DNA of 64,000 nt from positions 91,068,609-91,132,608 of the forward strand of contig OW121854.1 in the NCBI GenBank assembly GCA_933228895.1, written 5' to 3'. Source of the DNA: Platycnemis pennipes (Eukaryota; Arthropoda; Insecta; Odonata; Platycnemididae). Shown in pieces: positions 29,291-41,000 of this stretch. The notes under the pieces were generated by a model. The model was not told the DNA's origin, did not search any database, and was given only the letters and a program-made list of their open reading frames with translations. The position numbers and the translations under genes were made by a program. Positions within the stretch are counted from its first letter, which is position 1; the number at the start of each line of letters is the position of its first letter.

Positions 29291-30900
29291 CTGGGAATTG
29301 AATCAAAGGACCTCAACCCAACCAACCAACAGTATCCCAACACCCTTCCCACTGGACTACGTCACAGTTAACACAGCATTACAAATGTAATACGCATTTA
29401 ATTTTAAAAAATTAAAAATCAAAATATTCACCCAAAGAATAGAGTGGTTTTGAGATGTTCTCTAGATTCATACGGAAGACCCCGCTACTGAACGCGCACA
29501 AGGTAGGAAATATGTTGCAACATTTAATGGACATGGCCAAAAACCATGTGTTTTTTCCGCGGTAGAGATAAAAAATAATGCGGTTGACACTTTTATGTGG
29601 GAAAGAGATAAAAGAGGAGGATGACCTTGAAGTGAGTTTTCAAAATGACGCCGGGACTTCCTGCTAGCATTAAAATTAGGCGTTGGGTATTAAAAGTGTT
29701 CCGGCGTTGGAAGAAGAGGAACAATACTGAAACGTTGACCCCGGAAAAAAACAGCAACAGGAATAAATACTACCAATGAAGACCAAATCTGGATACGAAA
29801 TCACGACCTCGATGATAACGGGCAAAACGTAATCGTTCGAGTGTTAAGCATGATTCAAACGATCATTGTTCACGGACGAGTTCAGGGACAGCGAAAATGA
29901 TAGGTCATATAAAAGCTGAAAAATGAACATTTGAAATGATCATTTTTAGAAATAACTCAAATGATAGAGAATCTCATCCCTTATTTATAATCATTTGAGC
30001 CCGTCCTTTTTTCTGTTCTTTTAGACATTAGTGAACCCGAAAGGCAGCAAATCAGTGCGTACAGCAGCAAATATGGAATGCAGAGGCCAGTTACGGAACG
30101 TCTATTGTAACTGTAATTGTAAGTCTATTGTAGCGGTAATTGTAAGTCTATTATGATTGTACTTGTAACAACTGGTAACTGTGAAAGGTAGAAATTTAAT
30201 CTCTCGAATGATTCGAATAGGGACGAAGAAAATGACCGTGTGAGGGCAAAAATGCTAACTCGAGCTAACTGACCTTGAAAGCTACAGTTTAAACGATACC
30301 TGGATACCTACGTGAAAAATGATCGTGTGATTCTGACTTTAACTACCAATCAAAAGGAAGTTATTTTCAACATTAAAACCATTTACAATCCGAACGCATT
30401 TATAATGAATCCCCTCTGCATAACATTATTCTCACCTCCGGCTGGAAAATCCCACTATATTACTCAATTTCGTCGAAAAGGCAAATTCTTCCTACCACCA
30501 TAGGCCGAAGTGGCCAGGTTAGAAATGCCTTGCAACTAAAATTTCGCGTATTCGAATTTCTCCTCCGACACAAATGCAGTTTTTAACCACGGATTGAGCT
30601 TATTTTTATCATCCGATAATCTTCAGCTGACGAAGCACTCAAAAACCTAATTACACCAATGTTACCTTTCTTCCCCCTCCCCAGTACACCCCCCACACCT
30701 TCAAACACCCTTCCCTGTAATCCAATTGCTTTGCTTTACTTCCTTCGTCCACCCCATCCTAAATCCTCCGTCTCCTACTCTTTGAAGATAAACTGTTTTA
30801 CTTATTTTCCACGTCTATCACTTCGCTACTCTCCTTACAAGAATGCGACGTGTGTATGTTTCAACGTGCTTATCAATAGGACAAGAGAATCGAAATTAAG
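29291..30900. other. Intergenic stretch, nothing recognised
   Basis: The only structure is a short tandem run of GTCTATTGTAACTGTAATTG-like units (30095-30180). Reading frames are short and unrecognised. Confidence 0.4.
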
Positions 30901-31062
30901 GATTCTCCATTATAATCCTCAACTGTGGAGGGAAAAAATAAATTTAATGCCATCAGTAACTGGTTGTTATGAGAAAATAACGGATGATAAAGGGTATAGC
31001 ACCATTGAAGTTCGAAGGAGGATTGCGCTGGTGAAAGACATATTTACTGATACGAGTGAATC
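30900..31062 (+). pseudogene. Possible LINE fragment (EVRRRIALVKDIF)
   Basis: The plus strand encodes ITDDKGYSTIEVRRRIALVK, which resembles the segment TDDGxxxxEIRRRIALAKxAF found between RT and the C-terminal region of some LINE proteins. It abuts the minus-strand LINE 3' piece at 31063. Confidence 0.5.
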
Positions 31063-31620
31063 TCGTGATACCCTGCGAGCCACCGCGAGGGTTTGTGGCC
31101 GAGGGTGAAGATCACCAAACATGCACCATTTGCATGGCACTAAGAGCTACCAAGACCGACCTCATGCAACTGCCATGCTAATATGTAACTAACCATCCAA
31201 GTAAGAGCTACAACTTCAGACTCCTCCAACAATACTTTACCTACCCATCCATTTGCTATGCTGCCTATCATTTTATCTTATGATATGCATGAAAATGACA
31301 TTTTAAATCTACCGGTACGACAATCTATCTCTCTACTCTAATTTATCTGGTCAAATCTAGCACAATACTCATGGGTTTTTAATATATACCTAACATCTTC
31401 AGTTAACCAATCCGTTGTAAATTACTGCAGGAGATTTAATCGGTATTTTAACCTACGATCTGATAATGATTCACTACTTAATTTTGTTACACTGCTAAAT
31501 CTATCGTAGCACTTTCAAAGCATCTACCTGCTATATGCTGCACACTATATAATAGTTCTGTGATCAAAAGTATTCATTCGGATCCCGTTACACTGGCTTC
31601 ATATTCTAGACGGGGTTTAA
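31063..31620 (-). pseudogene. LINE 3' end fragment
   Basis: On the minus strand RT C-terminal traces (TGSE then VQHIAGRCFESATID, followed by SESLSDRRLK) lie at 31430-31620. A 3' UTR with CCTCGCGGTGGCTCGCAGGG ends at 31063. The order and the UTR match the plus-strand copy at 32025-32560. Confidence 0.6.
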
Positions 31621-32024
31621 GTTGTGAAAAGAAATATGAATAAATAAAAGGGATGCTGAGTACGGACGTCAACAACAGATTAGTGAAGAGACCACAATGA
31701 AGAAGGACTATGCAAGTCCCGAGAAGTTTACTTGAAGAAAAAATGATGCTTTTGAAAACTGGAGGCTTTTGAGATGTGGGTATGCAGTAAAATGGAGAAA
31801 GTATGAGGAAGACAAACGAGGACGGGCAGGGTATACTAGAGGGGAGAGTGAATACGGAGGAAACAGTGAGTGGATGGAACGAGCCATAAGGGGAGAGGAT
31901 TTTATCATTATTTTAGTTGGAAGTACTTTGATGATATTGAGGGATCGACCGAGCGACAAACAAATATGTCTCAAGAAGAGTGGGAGAAAATAGAAGTCTT
32001 ATTAAAACATTAATCTTCATCGGC

Positions 32025-32560
32025 AACATTTGTAAAGGAACGGTACGATAACCTTATTAGCGTTACCAGTCTATTAAATGAATTAAATTGGGAATCATTG
32101 TCAGGTCGCAGGTTGAAATTTAGACTCAATCTCTTAAATAGATTCCAAGATAATATTTTCAGCGATGACATTAAAAATATTTTGCGAACCCCAACTTACT
32201 ATGGTAGACTGGAACATGATTACAAAATTAGAGAAATTGATTGCCGAACTGAAAGATTCAAAATGTCCTTTTTTCCTCGTACAATTAGGGATATGAATAG
32301 CGGTAAATGTGTCCAATGCGATTGTATCAGTGCATAGCATAGATAGCTGCATGTTGGTATAAGGACTTGAAGGTAACCCAACTAACAGCCTGTTTTTGCA
32401 TGCTTACTTTGCTATTTTTATTTTTTTTCAATAGTGAAGTTTAGACTAGTATATTAATGCTAATCCATTTTTATGCATGATATGTAGTGCATGTTTGGCG
32501 AGAATTCACCCCCTGCCACACACCTTCATGGGGGCTTGCAGGGTATTTTGTAGGTATAGA
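32025..32560 (+). pseudogene. LINE RT C-terminus and 3' UTR
   Basis: The frame reads TFVKERYDNLISVTSLLNEL, NWESLSGRRLKFRLNLLNRF and RFKMSFFPRTIRDMNSGK. The FFPRTIRxWN motif is typical of the C-terminus of LINE proteins. The 3' UTR contains CCCCCTGCCACACACCTTCA and GGCTTGCAGGGTATTTTGTA, a common LINE terminal sequence. Confidence 0.85.
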
Positions 32561-32575
32561 TTAAGAAGAAGACGG

Positions 32576-32775
32576 GACAACTTAAATGGGTTTGACACAG
32601 CTCTCCACTTGATTTCCCTACTAGTTAACCTCTTAATATTTACGTAATTCTTCTCTTTCACATCCTTCACCACTTGTTCTATGTGTCTAATACGAGTCCT
32701 TCCTTTGCCATTATACTCTATAACTTTTCCTTCGAGAATTGTCTTCTACAGGCCATCGAGTCTCGCATGATGCGA
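32576..32775 (-). pseudogene. LINE C-terminal fragment
   Basis: The minus strand reads KTILEGKVIEYNGKGRTRIR then HIEQVVKDVKEKNYVNIKRL and IKWRAVSNPFK. It matches the fragment at 43168-43660 (EQVVKDVKERSYVDMNSLAD). One stop codon lies near 32755. Confidence 0.75.
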
Positions 32776-33730
32776 TCGATTTAGAATTGACGATAGATGA
32801 TCATGATGATGATGAGAGGATAGAATGTTGGGTAAGTGTGGAGGAGAGAGGTGATGAATAGAAGGCCATGATTAGAGTGATGAGAGGAAAAAAATAAAGC
32901 GAAGCTTAGGAAGAACATTATGTGACTGATAGGATGATCGTACTACAATGGAATTTTTAGAATTATTGTGAAGATTTTCTATTTCCTGAAATAGCTCGTT
33001 GGTGGCCATAGTATTGGATGTGCGGGCATCGCAATACTATCATTCCTTAAGTATTCGAAAAGTAGAGTGTGTAACTATTGGAGCATATGTACCAGCGAAG
33101 AAGTTGTGATTATATACCGCTTTAACGACGTTGTTGAAAATACTTTTAGTTGAGAGACTTGCTTAGGAAATGTATGAAGAGGTTTTGTTGATGAAATCTA
33201 ACGCATTAGTTGCAAAAACAATGCAGACCGTTGCAAAAAAAACTCAGTACAAAATAAGAGAATTTTCCCACATAATCTCAATCATTCCTTGGCCTCTTTG
33301 AGGAAAAAAAATACAATTAAGTTCTGAATCGGAACATGTCTTCATTCGTGTTCTATTCGGAACCTGTGACGTTAAAATGTGATAAAAACTTAGAATAACA
33401 ACAAAAAGTTAATATGTAAAAATGCGCCAGAAAGACATTATAATTAAGGGCACGGATAATCGCGTGCTAAACCGCAGATCAGTCAGTCCTCCATCCGCTT
33501 CCACCTCACGCAGTCTTTTGAACATGATTATTCTGGCGCCATCTTCGCATCAAGACCGTTCCGATTCGCGCATACGCTTCAAAGCGCGTCAGCAATTCGG
33601 AACGACAGCTCCAGCGCTCCAACTTGATGCGCATCATGCGTGATTCGGAAAGCACCCATGGCCTCTCTTGAGCCTTAAGGTGTATGAGGCGCCGTAGTAC
33701 TCTTTAACGGCTGGGGTTTCCCAGTCCGCA
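32776..33730. other. Intergenic stretch, nothing recognised
   Basis: No coding motif, terminal repeat or tRNA-like structure was found. GC content rises near 33.45-33.7 kb. Confidence 0.4.
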
Positions 33731-33734
33731 TTAT

Positions 33735-34015
33735 GTGTGGTTTTCTCAACACTCACCCCTAGCACCAGATACCTCCTCACACTTCTTCACCCTCCTCACC
33801 ACCTTTCTTCACCCTCCTCTCCTCCCCCAATTTTCCATTGTAACCCTTGTTTTATGCCCCCTTCCCCTCCTTTTCCCTCACTCCCCCCTTTTTCCCCTGT
33901 TTCTCCCCTCATTTTGTATATATATTGGACTTTGGAGAGATTTTGTTACCTGATGATGATGTATCACATCGAAACCGGTCGGTCTAAAGAATTTTTTGTG
34001 GAAAATTGCAAATAT
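33735..34015 (+). mobile_element. Penelope-like element terminal fragment (C-rich tract plus ribozyme motif)
   Basis: A polypyrimidine tract (33735-33915) is followed by TATATATATTGGACTTTGG and the hammerhead-like motif H3. The same order, C-rich tract then TGTATG repeats then a hammerhead-like motif, appears on the minus strand at 34900-34680, next to a GIY-YIG endonuclease. I infer that this is the end of the same kind of element. Confidence 0.6.
33946..33986 (+). ncRNA. Hammerhead-ribozyme-like motif H3, complete core
   Basis: The order is CTGATGA (33950-33956), helix GATGT/ACATC with loop ATC (33958-33970), GAAA (33971-33974), ACCGGT (33974-33979) and C (33980) before the expected cleavage point. 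All conserved core bases are present. One extra U lies between CTGATGA and stem II. Stem III is a 6-base palindrome, too short for a monomer but able to pair between two molecules, as reported for Penelope-element hammerheads. Stem I is weak. Confidence 0.6.
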
Positions 34016-34682
34016 TTTTTAATTCGTTGCCTTATTAATTCCTTTACATTGCTAACAATGTATCAACGACCATTATGAATATGGCCCTAACTGCTTATCA
34101 ATATGGGGAAAAACATTAACTAACCGTATTTAATTCACGCCAATGGAAAATCAAACATTAAATCGAGTTTTTAAGGGAGGTAGAAGAACTCAGGTTGGAG
34201 TTATATTTTGCACACTTTTGGACTACAACATTTGTAATTCACATTCATCACCTTGGCGGTTTTTTACGTAAATTTAAGGCTGATTAATGCAATTCATTAG
34301 GTATCTAGTTCATAATGAGATTCTCAATTAATTTGTGTGTTGGTTGTGCCCAGGAAGGTTCATAATATTACGCAGGAGGAGAATAATTCTCACCATTACA
34401 CTTATTACGGTAAGAATAGCGAATTAACAAAAGCACATTCATTAAGTATGTCGCAATAAGAATTGCGCATGATATTTCTTAGGGTTATATACCCAAGGGA
34501 AACCATTGCTCAAGGTAATCGTGAATTGGAGTAAGTAACCAACTAAAGCGTATGTTGTGAAGATAGGAGAGCATGTTTATGGACAGCACGACAGTCATGT
34601 AAGTGTAACTAGTCTATTAGAAGAATTAAAATCGTGAGAAAAAACACAAGAGATGGACTTATTCCACAGTTTTAATGGTGGT

Positions 34683-34722
34683 ACTACGCGTTTCAGCCGC
34701 TAAGCCATCATCAGGTATGTAC
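34683..34722 (-). ncRNA. Hammerhead-ribozyme-like motif H4
   Basis: The minus strand has CTGATGA (34714-34708), TGGCTTAGCGGCT, GAAA (34694-34691), ACGCGT (34691-34686) and A (34685) before the expected cleavage point. Stem I TAC/GTA pairs. Stem II GGCU/GGCU relies on G-U pairs. It lies immediately 3' of the Penelope-like endonuclease and (TGTA)n repeats. Confidence 0.6.
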
Positions 34723-34914
34723 ATACATACATACAAAGAATATTCGGTCAAGAGAGTGGTATACATACACAACTAGGAGGGGGCGGGGGAGGGAGGACGA
34801 GGGGAGGAGGGTGTTGAGTGGGGGGGTAGGTGAGAGGGGGGACACTGCTGGCGAGTCAATGTGTGGTTTAGGGAATTGAATGGCTGGGAGTGGGGAGTGA
34901 CATTTGAACAGGTG

Positions 34915-35160
34915 ATCATTCATGAGAGACCTTGCTGAACAATTTCAAATTGTTCCAGAGCGTCCATTCTCCAGCCTTTCCTCTCAACATGGAGTATCTC
35001 CATGTCAAACAGGCAGTGGTGTGCTGTGCCCAAAAGGTGTTTGGCCACGAGGGAAGATGAGTCCCCTTTCTCCCAACATTTCCAGAGCTCAGTCATACGG
35101 ATTTCAAAGTTCCTACCCATCTGCCCAATATAGCACTTCGCACAATCACTGCATAGTTAC
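34915..35160 (-). pseudogene. Penelope-like element GIY-YIG endonuclease C-terminus
   Basis: The minus strand encodes SDCAKCYIGQMGRNFEIRMT, then LVAKHLLGTAHHCLFDMEIL and a stop near 34922. The CxxCYIGQTGRxFxxR motif followed by A.H.L...H....ME.L is the GIY-YIG nuclease domain of Penelope-like retroelements. Only this domain remains; RT is absent. The catalytic GIY half lies just before CYIG (K-CYIG). Confidence 0.85.
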
Positions 35161-35169
35161 GTTCATTAA

Positions 35170-36120
35170 AATGGAAATTAATATCACACCGCGGGTTGAA
35201 ATATAGAGTTAATATCTTGAGTAAATTCAAAGAATATTTAAGGCTTACCTTAAACAGAACTTAAAATGGACCATAGATATGATATACGGAAAACTGATCG
35301 CCAAAGCGACATATTTGAAATGTCTTTCATTACACGTATTATTAGGGCTCTGAAACCCCGTGATTATTTTCTATAATATATTCACAAATTTACCAATAGG
35401 TAGCTTAGATAGGTGCATTTCGGTAAGGAATTTTAGCAAACCTGAGAGCATGTTTCCGCACACTTGCATTAATGCAATTGCGCTTATAATTTATTCTTTT
35501 AGTTTTTGTAGTTGGAATAAAATATAGCTCCTATCCTTATTTAAGCATGATGGGTAGTACGTGTACGACAGCGGTACTTAGTAATACCCTGTCATACCAA
35601 TTTACAGTGGTCTTCACGGTATTATGTTAATTTAGATTAGCCTTCGGCAGCTACGAGAAGACTACCAATATATTGCGTGCTTAACTAGGCTTCTGTTACT
35701 TATTTATTCACTGATGCGAAAGAGGTAATTGCTATGAAAACAATTTGTTCTATCTCTCATGATAGTAAATTGGTAATAACCATATTATACGACATTGTGT
35801 CGTGGTATTACCCGATCGAGAGTTACCCGAATTCTACCACGCCTGATATCATTATTATAACATTAGATTTTTGGAAATTAGATCACTTTTAAGCACATAT
35901 AATTCCTACTGACAATATCTCATGAACTTTCATAAATTGTAATCATTCAATTCAATTATAATGCTGGCTTTAGACTTGAGCGTAGAGCGAAGCAACAGTG
36001 ATTGACAACGTCTGGATGCAAAACACAAAACAAAGAGGAATATTAAGTAGTAAGTAATACTGCATTCAAAAGTGGAAAGAAAGAAGGATTAAAAACACGC
36101 ACACATATGGTATGATATAT
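35170..36120. other. Intergenic stretch downstream of the secreted-protein gene
   Basis: AT-rich DNA with no recognised features. Confidence 0.4.
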
Positions 36121-36208
36121 TAAATTTTATTCGGGATTATGAATCGCCTTACAATGTTTTTTTTTCTTTGAGACGCTAATCTCTACTTTTCCTTCACACA
36201 CTTCTTCT

Positions 36209-38002
36209 TCAATGGATAAACACTTGGGAAACCTTAGCCTTTAGAATGCCAAATAACCTTTTCAGGAAATTTATCTTTGCATGAATAATCCTGATGAGCA
36301 AGCTTCCGGTGGGAGCCTCCTGTTCGTTTAGATCCATGCCCTGTGATCCTGTTGTCATGCCAGTGGGCATCGCGTAGTCATTAGCATTTCCTACTCGACG
36401 TTCCAAGGCGTTAATTTTCTCCAAGATACTTAGTAATACAACATCATCAGCATTTTGGCTATTCCTTTTGACAGTCTTTAGGTAGTTATCTGCATCAGCT
36501 GAACTGTTGGTCTCCGTATTGTTATCTGGAAAAAAATTAACGTTCAAATTAATAAATGGCGTTCACAGCAAGAAATCATCATTTTGCTCACACACCCTCA
36601 CAAATTCATGGAAACTCAGTTATTTGAGTTTTATTTTACTAAAGACAACCATTTCATTCACATTACGGTAAATTTGAGGTTGTAAATGGACATAAATGAC
36701 GTACCATCTCAGGAATGCTATTAAGAAGCTGTTATTAATAATCATTACAGTAAATTTAATACAGTAGTAATCGTTACAGTAACTTTGAGGTTGTAAATGG
36801 ACATAAATGACGTATCCTCAGGAATGCTATTAATAAGCTAATATTAATAATTATTATGCTTATTGATAAGAATGGATGCAACGGAACGCTAGATTTGAAA
36901 TATATGTAAACAATACATTTTCCATTTCTGTAGTTGCAGATACTCAATGTCTAACAAGAGTAGCCTAGGACACCCAGTCCATAACCCTTTCTTCTTATTT
37001 GTATCCCATGCTCATAAGTTTAAAAGAATTAATTTCAATGAAATTGCTATCGCAAGTTTATGAGTGAGTCTGCGGAGAAGTGCTAATAATTATCTTTCTT
37101 ATACGGTTTATTACATTTATCTAGTTACGAAAAGTGAGCCATCATACAGAGTTGTTCAACAAAACATCATAAGTTTATGTAATCATGAATACAACACTGA
37201 ATGGGTGTTATAACGTCCATTTTCCATGCCATAACAATTCTGGAGTCGTATCCAATGGTATGGTCGTATGCAATATTCTGCGGATAGCCACATGAAAAGA
37301 ATAAAGTTAAGACTTACCCGTCTTATTCAATATTTCAATCAGGGTCGACTGCACTTTTTCTCCTAATACGCGGTACTCTTCTTCGAGTTTTTCTTCCCCG
37401 GCTTTCGAGGTCACTTTAGCCACGGCACCATCTGGGAGTAGAGAGGAAATGTTTTACGTAGCCATCGAACTGCATTTCAACCAAAGTAAGACCAATTATA
37501 CATGACCATTATGCCATTACGCTCCAAAACATATCTAAAGGGGAAAGCTATCGAAGAGGCTAACTTCGAAAATATACCAAAGGCCCCACAATCAGAATCG
37601 GAGAGTATCAAGCCAGGATGCAAACTCTCTTTATCATTCTCCTCATCTAATATATTTTCTACTTAAATATCTACATCTACCTAAAAGCTGCGAGCTACTG
37701 CGATGGTGTGTGGTGATGAAGATCGCCACACAAGCATTGCTAACTTGGAACTAAGTGCTACAATGTTACTACCACATAAAAAGATGTTAATTACAACAGT
37801 CACGTGCAAGTAGATGCTAAAATCTAAATTCATATTAAACAAAAAATTAAATTCGCGGCAATTAAAAAGGGTAAATCGGATAAAGCTAAGTTTAACGTTT
37901 AGTTAACTAGAAAGGTAAGTACCGCACATACTTACCGCAATTGACGATACAAGTCCAGACAATTGTCAGTAGCAGAAAGGTCAGACGTCTGTCAACGGCC
38001 AT
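36209..38002 (-). CDS. Small secreted protein, 165 residues, three exons
   Basis: The coding exons on the minus strand are 37936-38002, 37318-37431 and 36209-36525, both introns in phase 1 with GTAAG donors and CAG acceptors. The protein starts MAVDRRLTFLLLTIVWTCIV, a clear signal peptide with likely cleavage after NC/G. The mature part is charged and helical (EEKLEEEYRVLGEKVQSTLI, then LLSILEKINALERRVGNAN) and ends with an amphipathic basic segment (AKINFLKRLFGILKAKV). There is one potential N-glycosylation site each in NKT, NNT and NSS. A TATA box (TATATAA, 38087-38081) stands about 80 bases before the ATG, and a poly(A) signal AATAAA lies at 36131-36126. I do not recognise the family; an extracellular or haemolymph/venom-type role would be a guess. 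A paralogue lies inverted at 41317-42589. Confidence 0.88.
37665..37800 (-). repeat. LINE 3' UTR fragment in intron 1 of the secreted-protein gene
   Basis: AGCTGCGAGCTACTGCGATG and GGTGATGAAGATCGCCACAC match the LINE 3' terminal sequence at 31063-31150 with many changes. No coding part is left. Confidence 0.5.
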
Positions 38003-38080
38003 TGTTGTAGATATCCGCTAGACCAACTTGATCCAAAGATGATACGATAGATATGTGAATTTCTCGGACCCTGACAGAGT

Positions 38081-38088
38081 TTATATAG
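38081..38088 (-). promoter_or_regulatory. TATA box of the secreted-protein gene
   Basis: CTATATAAAC on the minus strand lies about 80 bases upstream of the ATG, leaving room for a short 5' UTR of roughly 50 bases. Confidence 0.7.
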
Positions 38089-38734
38089 GCTAGAATTACG
38101 TCATCTCTCTCGAGCCCCTTCCGTTAAACATCCATCATCGCACGTGTCTTTGAAATTTGTTTCAGCTTTTTAAATGGCGCATGCGGAAGGATGAAGTGCA
38201 ATTCATTCCTCCGAACTTTTGTTTTCTTGTGCTCTTTATTTATAAAGTCACATGAAGGGCAATATTTGCAGGATGTGCTACGGTTTTCTTTCAAAACTGG
38301 AAACAATCTTTGGTTGATGTTATGATACACGAAATCTGTTAGGCATATCGGTGGAAAAACAAGCTATTATATTTAGTACACACATTTAAAAATACATTGG
38401 ACATGCTGTTATCGTTTCACGTAATGCGATTACATACAACAAGCAGAGAAAACTTGAATGCGGAAGAATGATATGCAACTTCCGCATGTGCCTTTGTTAG
38501 GAAATTTAAATAAATATCCAAGTCTGGTGGACTTCTGGATGGTTTGCGGAAGAGTTACGAGAGTGGTAACGTCATTACTTCCTAAAAGAGAACTCACAGG
38601 GCCCGAAACATTCACACATACTTCTTTTAATCCATGGATCAAGTTGGTAGGGCGGATATCTACCACAATGTCTGTTAACGGACGTTTGACTTTGCAGCTG
38701 CCAGCAATCTTCATCTACATAATACCCTGGAAAC

Positions 38735-38950
38735 CACCATAAAGGTGTGTGGCAGGGGGAAAATTCTCACCAAAAATGCACTACATATCATGCATAAAAA
38801 AGAATTAGTAATAATATACTAGTATAAACTTTAATTTTTTTAAAAGATAAAATTAGCAAAGTAAGCATGCAAAAACATGCTGGTAGTTGGGTTACCATCA
38901 AGTCCTTATACCAACATGCAACTACCTATGCTATGCATTGATACACTCTT
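38735..38950 (-). repeat. LINE 3' UTR, part of a copy split by another LINE
   Basis: This is the reverse complement of 32330-32520 (contains TGCACTACATATCATGCATA). Its coding part resumes at about 40555, beyond the LINE insertion at 38952-40500. Confidence 0.75.
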
Positions 38951-38951
38951 A

Positions 38952-40505
38952 TAATAATAATAATCGTCATCTTGATGACGACGAAGCGTATGAATATCTT
39001 GGCGTCCCCCAGCGCCGGTTGCAGGAGGTGAGAGCAGTGAAGGAAAGGCTTGCAGCGAAATACAGGCAGACTCTCAGGCGAATCTGGAGCTCTGACCTGT
39101 CAGGCAAGAACAAGGTTCTTGCGACCAACTCTACGCGGTTCCAACACTGCTCTACACCTTCGGTTGCATGAAATGGAATGTCAATGAGCTGCAAAACCTC
39201 GACAGGGGAACGAGGAAAATGATGACCATATACCGTAGTCTTCCGTCGCCAGATTGTATCTCCCGAGAAGGTTAGGTGGTAGAGGGCTGATAAGCCTGGA
39301 GTGACTTAATGACAGAGTAGTCCTTAATACGGCTTGCCGCGTGTTTCACAGCACGGACCCCTTATGCTGCTCGTAAAGAAACACGAGAGTGTCGGCAAAG
39401 GGGCGTTCCTATTCCAGGCGGCGAAAAGGGCAGCAGACGGCCTCGGTTTGGACTTGGACCTTACTTCCAGCGGAGAAGCGTGCGACAAATCAATCTTGTC
39501 GCTGAAGGCGGACGTGTTAAAGCTCGAAATAAAGAATGCGGAGCGAAAGATCCTGCTCCGCAAGCATACCGAGAAGCCCATGCATGGAAGTTTCTATCGA
39601 AACTTGGAAACGCATGGGCTATCGAAGGAGCTCACATTCGCCTTCCTGCGCTCCGCAGGTCTGAAGTCCGAAACCGAGGGATTCGTGCTCGCGTGCCAAG
39701 ATGGTGTCATCAACACCCTCGTGTACCGTCGCCTCATCTTTGGGGCAAACGTCACGGAACCGAGATGCAGAGCGTGCCGAAGGCAGCCCGAGACTTTAGG
39801 TCATCTACTCTCCGGCTGCAGCTTTTATGCGAAGAACGCATACATAAACCGGCTCAACTCAGCTCTGCGTGTGTTGCATTACCATCTAAGACACCATTAC
39901 GGTATAGACGCGAATCCGGTGCTGCCTTACGTCCCTGGAGATATCGAGTCCGTCGTGGAGAACGATAAGTGTAACATCTGGTGGAATTATTCCTTCTCCA
40001 CCTCCAGGCAATTGGAGGCGACGAAGCCTGATATCATTCTCCTCGACAATCTCTCTCATGCGATGTTCGTGATCGAGTTTTCGGCACCGGCCGAAACGAA
40101 CATGGCAGCGAAGGAGGTTGAAAAAAGGACTAAATATCAAGATCTGCTGTGTGAACTCCGGTAAATGTACGCGGGCTACTCTGTGAAACTGTTAGTCCTC
40201 ATCGTGGGCGTGCTTGGTGGTGTCAAGAGCTCACTGGTCGAAAATCTCAAGTGCATCCCAGCGTGCAGGGCGCGAGCGGATGCACTTGCGAGTGCAATGC
40301 AGAAGGCTGTTCTTCTCGGATCTCTCCTCCTGCTTCGTGCGCATGACCCTAATTCCGGGTAGCCACCTATCCACCGGTGGCGGACGTGGCTACCCCTAGG
40401 CGCGACCCCTCTCGATTCTCCGGCAATTATGACGGCAACGAAACCTGATGCTAGCCGGAGACTCGGAGGTGGAAGTTACAAATGTAACTTAATAATAATA
40501 AAAGG
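38952..40505 (+). mobile_element. LINE with zinc knuckle and restriction-like endonuclease tail
   Basis: The insert runs from (TAA)n at 38951-38964 to (TAA)n at 40490-40500 and splits an older LINE copy. Its upstream frames, broken by frameshifts and stops, read EAYEYLGVPQRRLQEVRAVK and LQNLDRGTRKMMTIYRSLPS. These are the post-RT segments of R2/RTE-type proteins. The intact tail is listed separately. Confidence 0.75.
39334..40164 (+). pseudogene. LINE ORF C-terminal domain (CCHC plus nuclease-like)
   Basis: This 276-codon frame contains a zinc-knuckle-like C-x2-C-x8-H-x4-C in CRACRRQPETLGHLLSGC (residues about 147-164) and KPDIILLD...MFVIEFSAPAETN, which fits the PD-(D/E)XK restriction-like endonuclease of R2-type elements. 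The first codons up to the frameshift near 39334 are not the natural start. Codon use is more GC-rich than the neighbours. The RT domain is missing, so the copy is 5'-truncated. Confidence 0.8.
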
Positions 40506-40554
40506 TCTTTATTGGGGCGAGATTAAGACAAAACTGTCCCTTCTGCCATCTAAC

Positions 40555-41000
40555 CCCTAGCGTTAAATATGTCGTATTGCACATATTTAACGCTATTCAT
40601 ATCCCTAATTGTACGAGGAAAAAAGGACATTTTGAATCTGTCAGTTCGGCAATCAATTTCTCTAATTTTGTGATTATGGTCCAGTCTATAATAGTAAGTT
40701 AGGGTTTACAAAATATTTTTAACGGCAACACTGAAAATATTATCGTGGAATATATTTCAGAGTTTTGAGTTTTAATGAAACCATCCGTATGATTTAAACA
40801 CGACGACAGGCAATAGCAATGAAATGCTTTTGAAAAGTACTTTCATATTCTTATGGTTTACAAAAGTGTTCAAAGTAAATTGGAAATAAAGTATTTTTTT
40901 CTCATTTTATATTAATTTCAGGAAATGAAGTCGTCTAAATTTCAACCTGCGATCTGACAATGATTCCCATTTTAATGCATTTAATAGTCTTCGTCGTCGG
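40555..41000 (-). pseudogene. LINE RT C-terminus, continuation of the split copy
   Basis: The minus strand reads KIREIDCRTDRFKMSFFPRT and IRDMNSVKYVQYD, matching the plus copy at 32025-32337. An internal insertion of about 130 bases lies between SDRRLKFR and the KNIL segment. Confidence 0.8.

Noticed and set aside
30659..31108. 149-codon plus-strand frame
   Set aside because: The first hundred residues are low-complexity and unrecognised; only the last part resembles a LINE fragment, and the frame ends at a LINE 3' UTR on the other strand.
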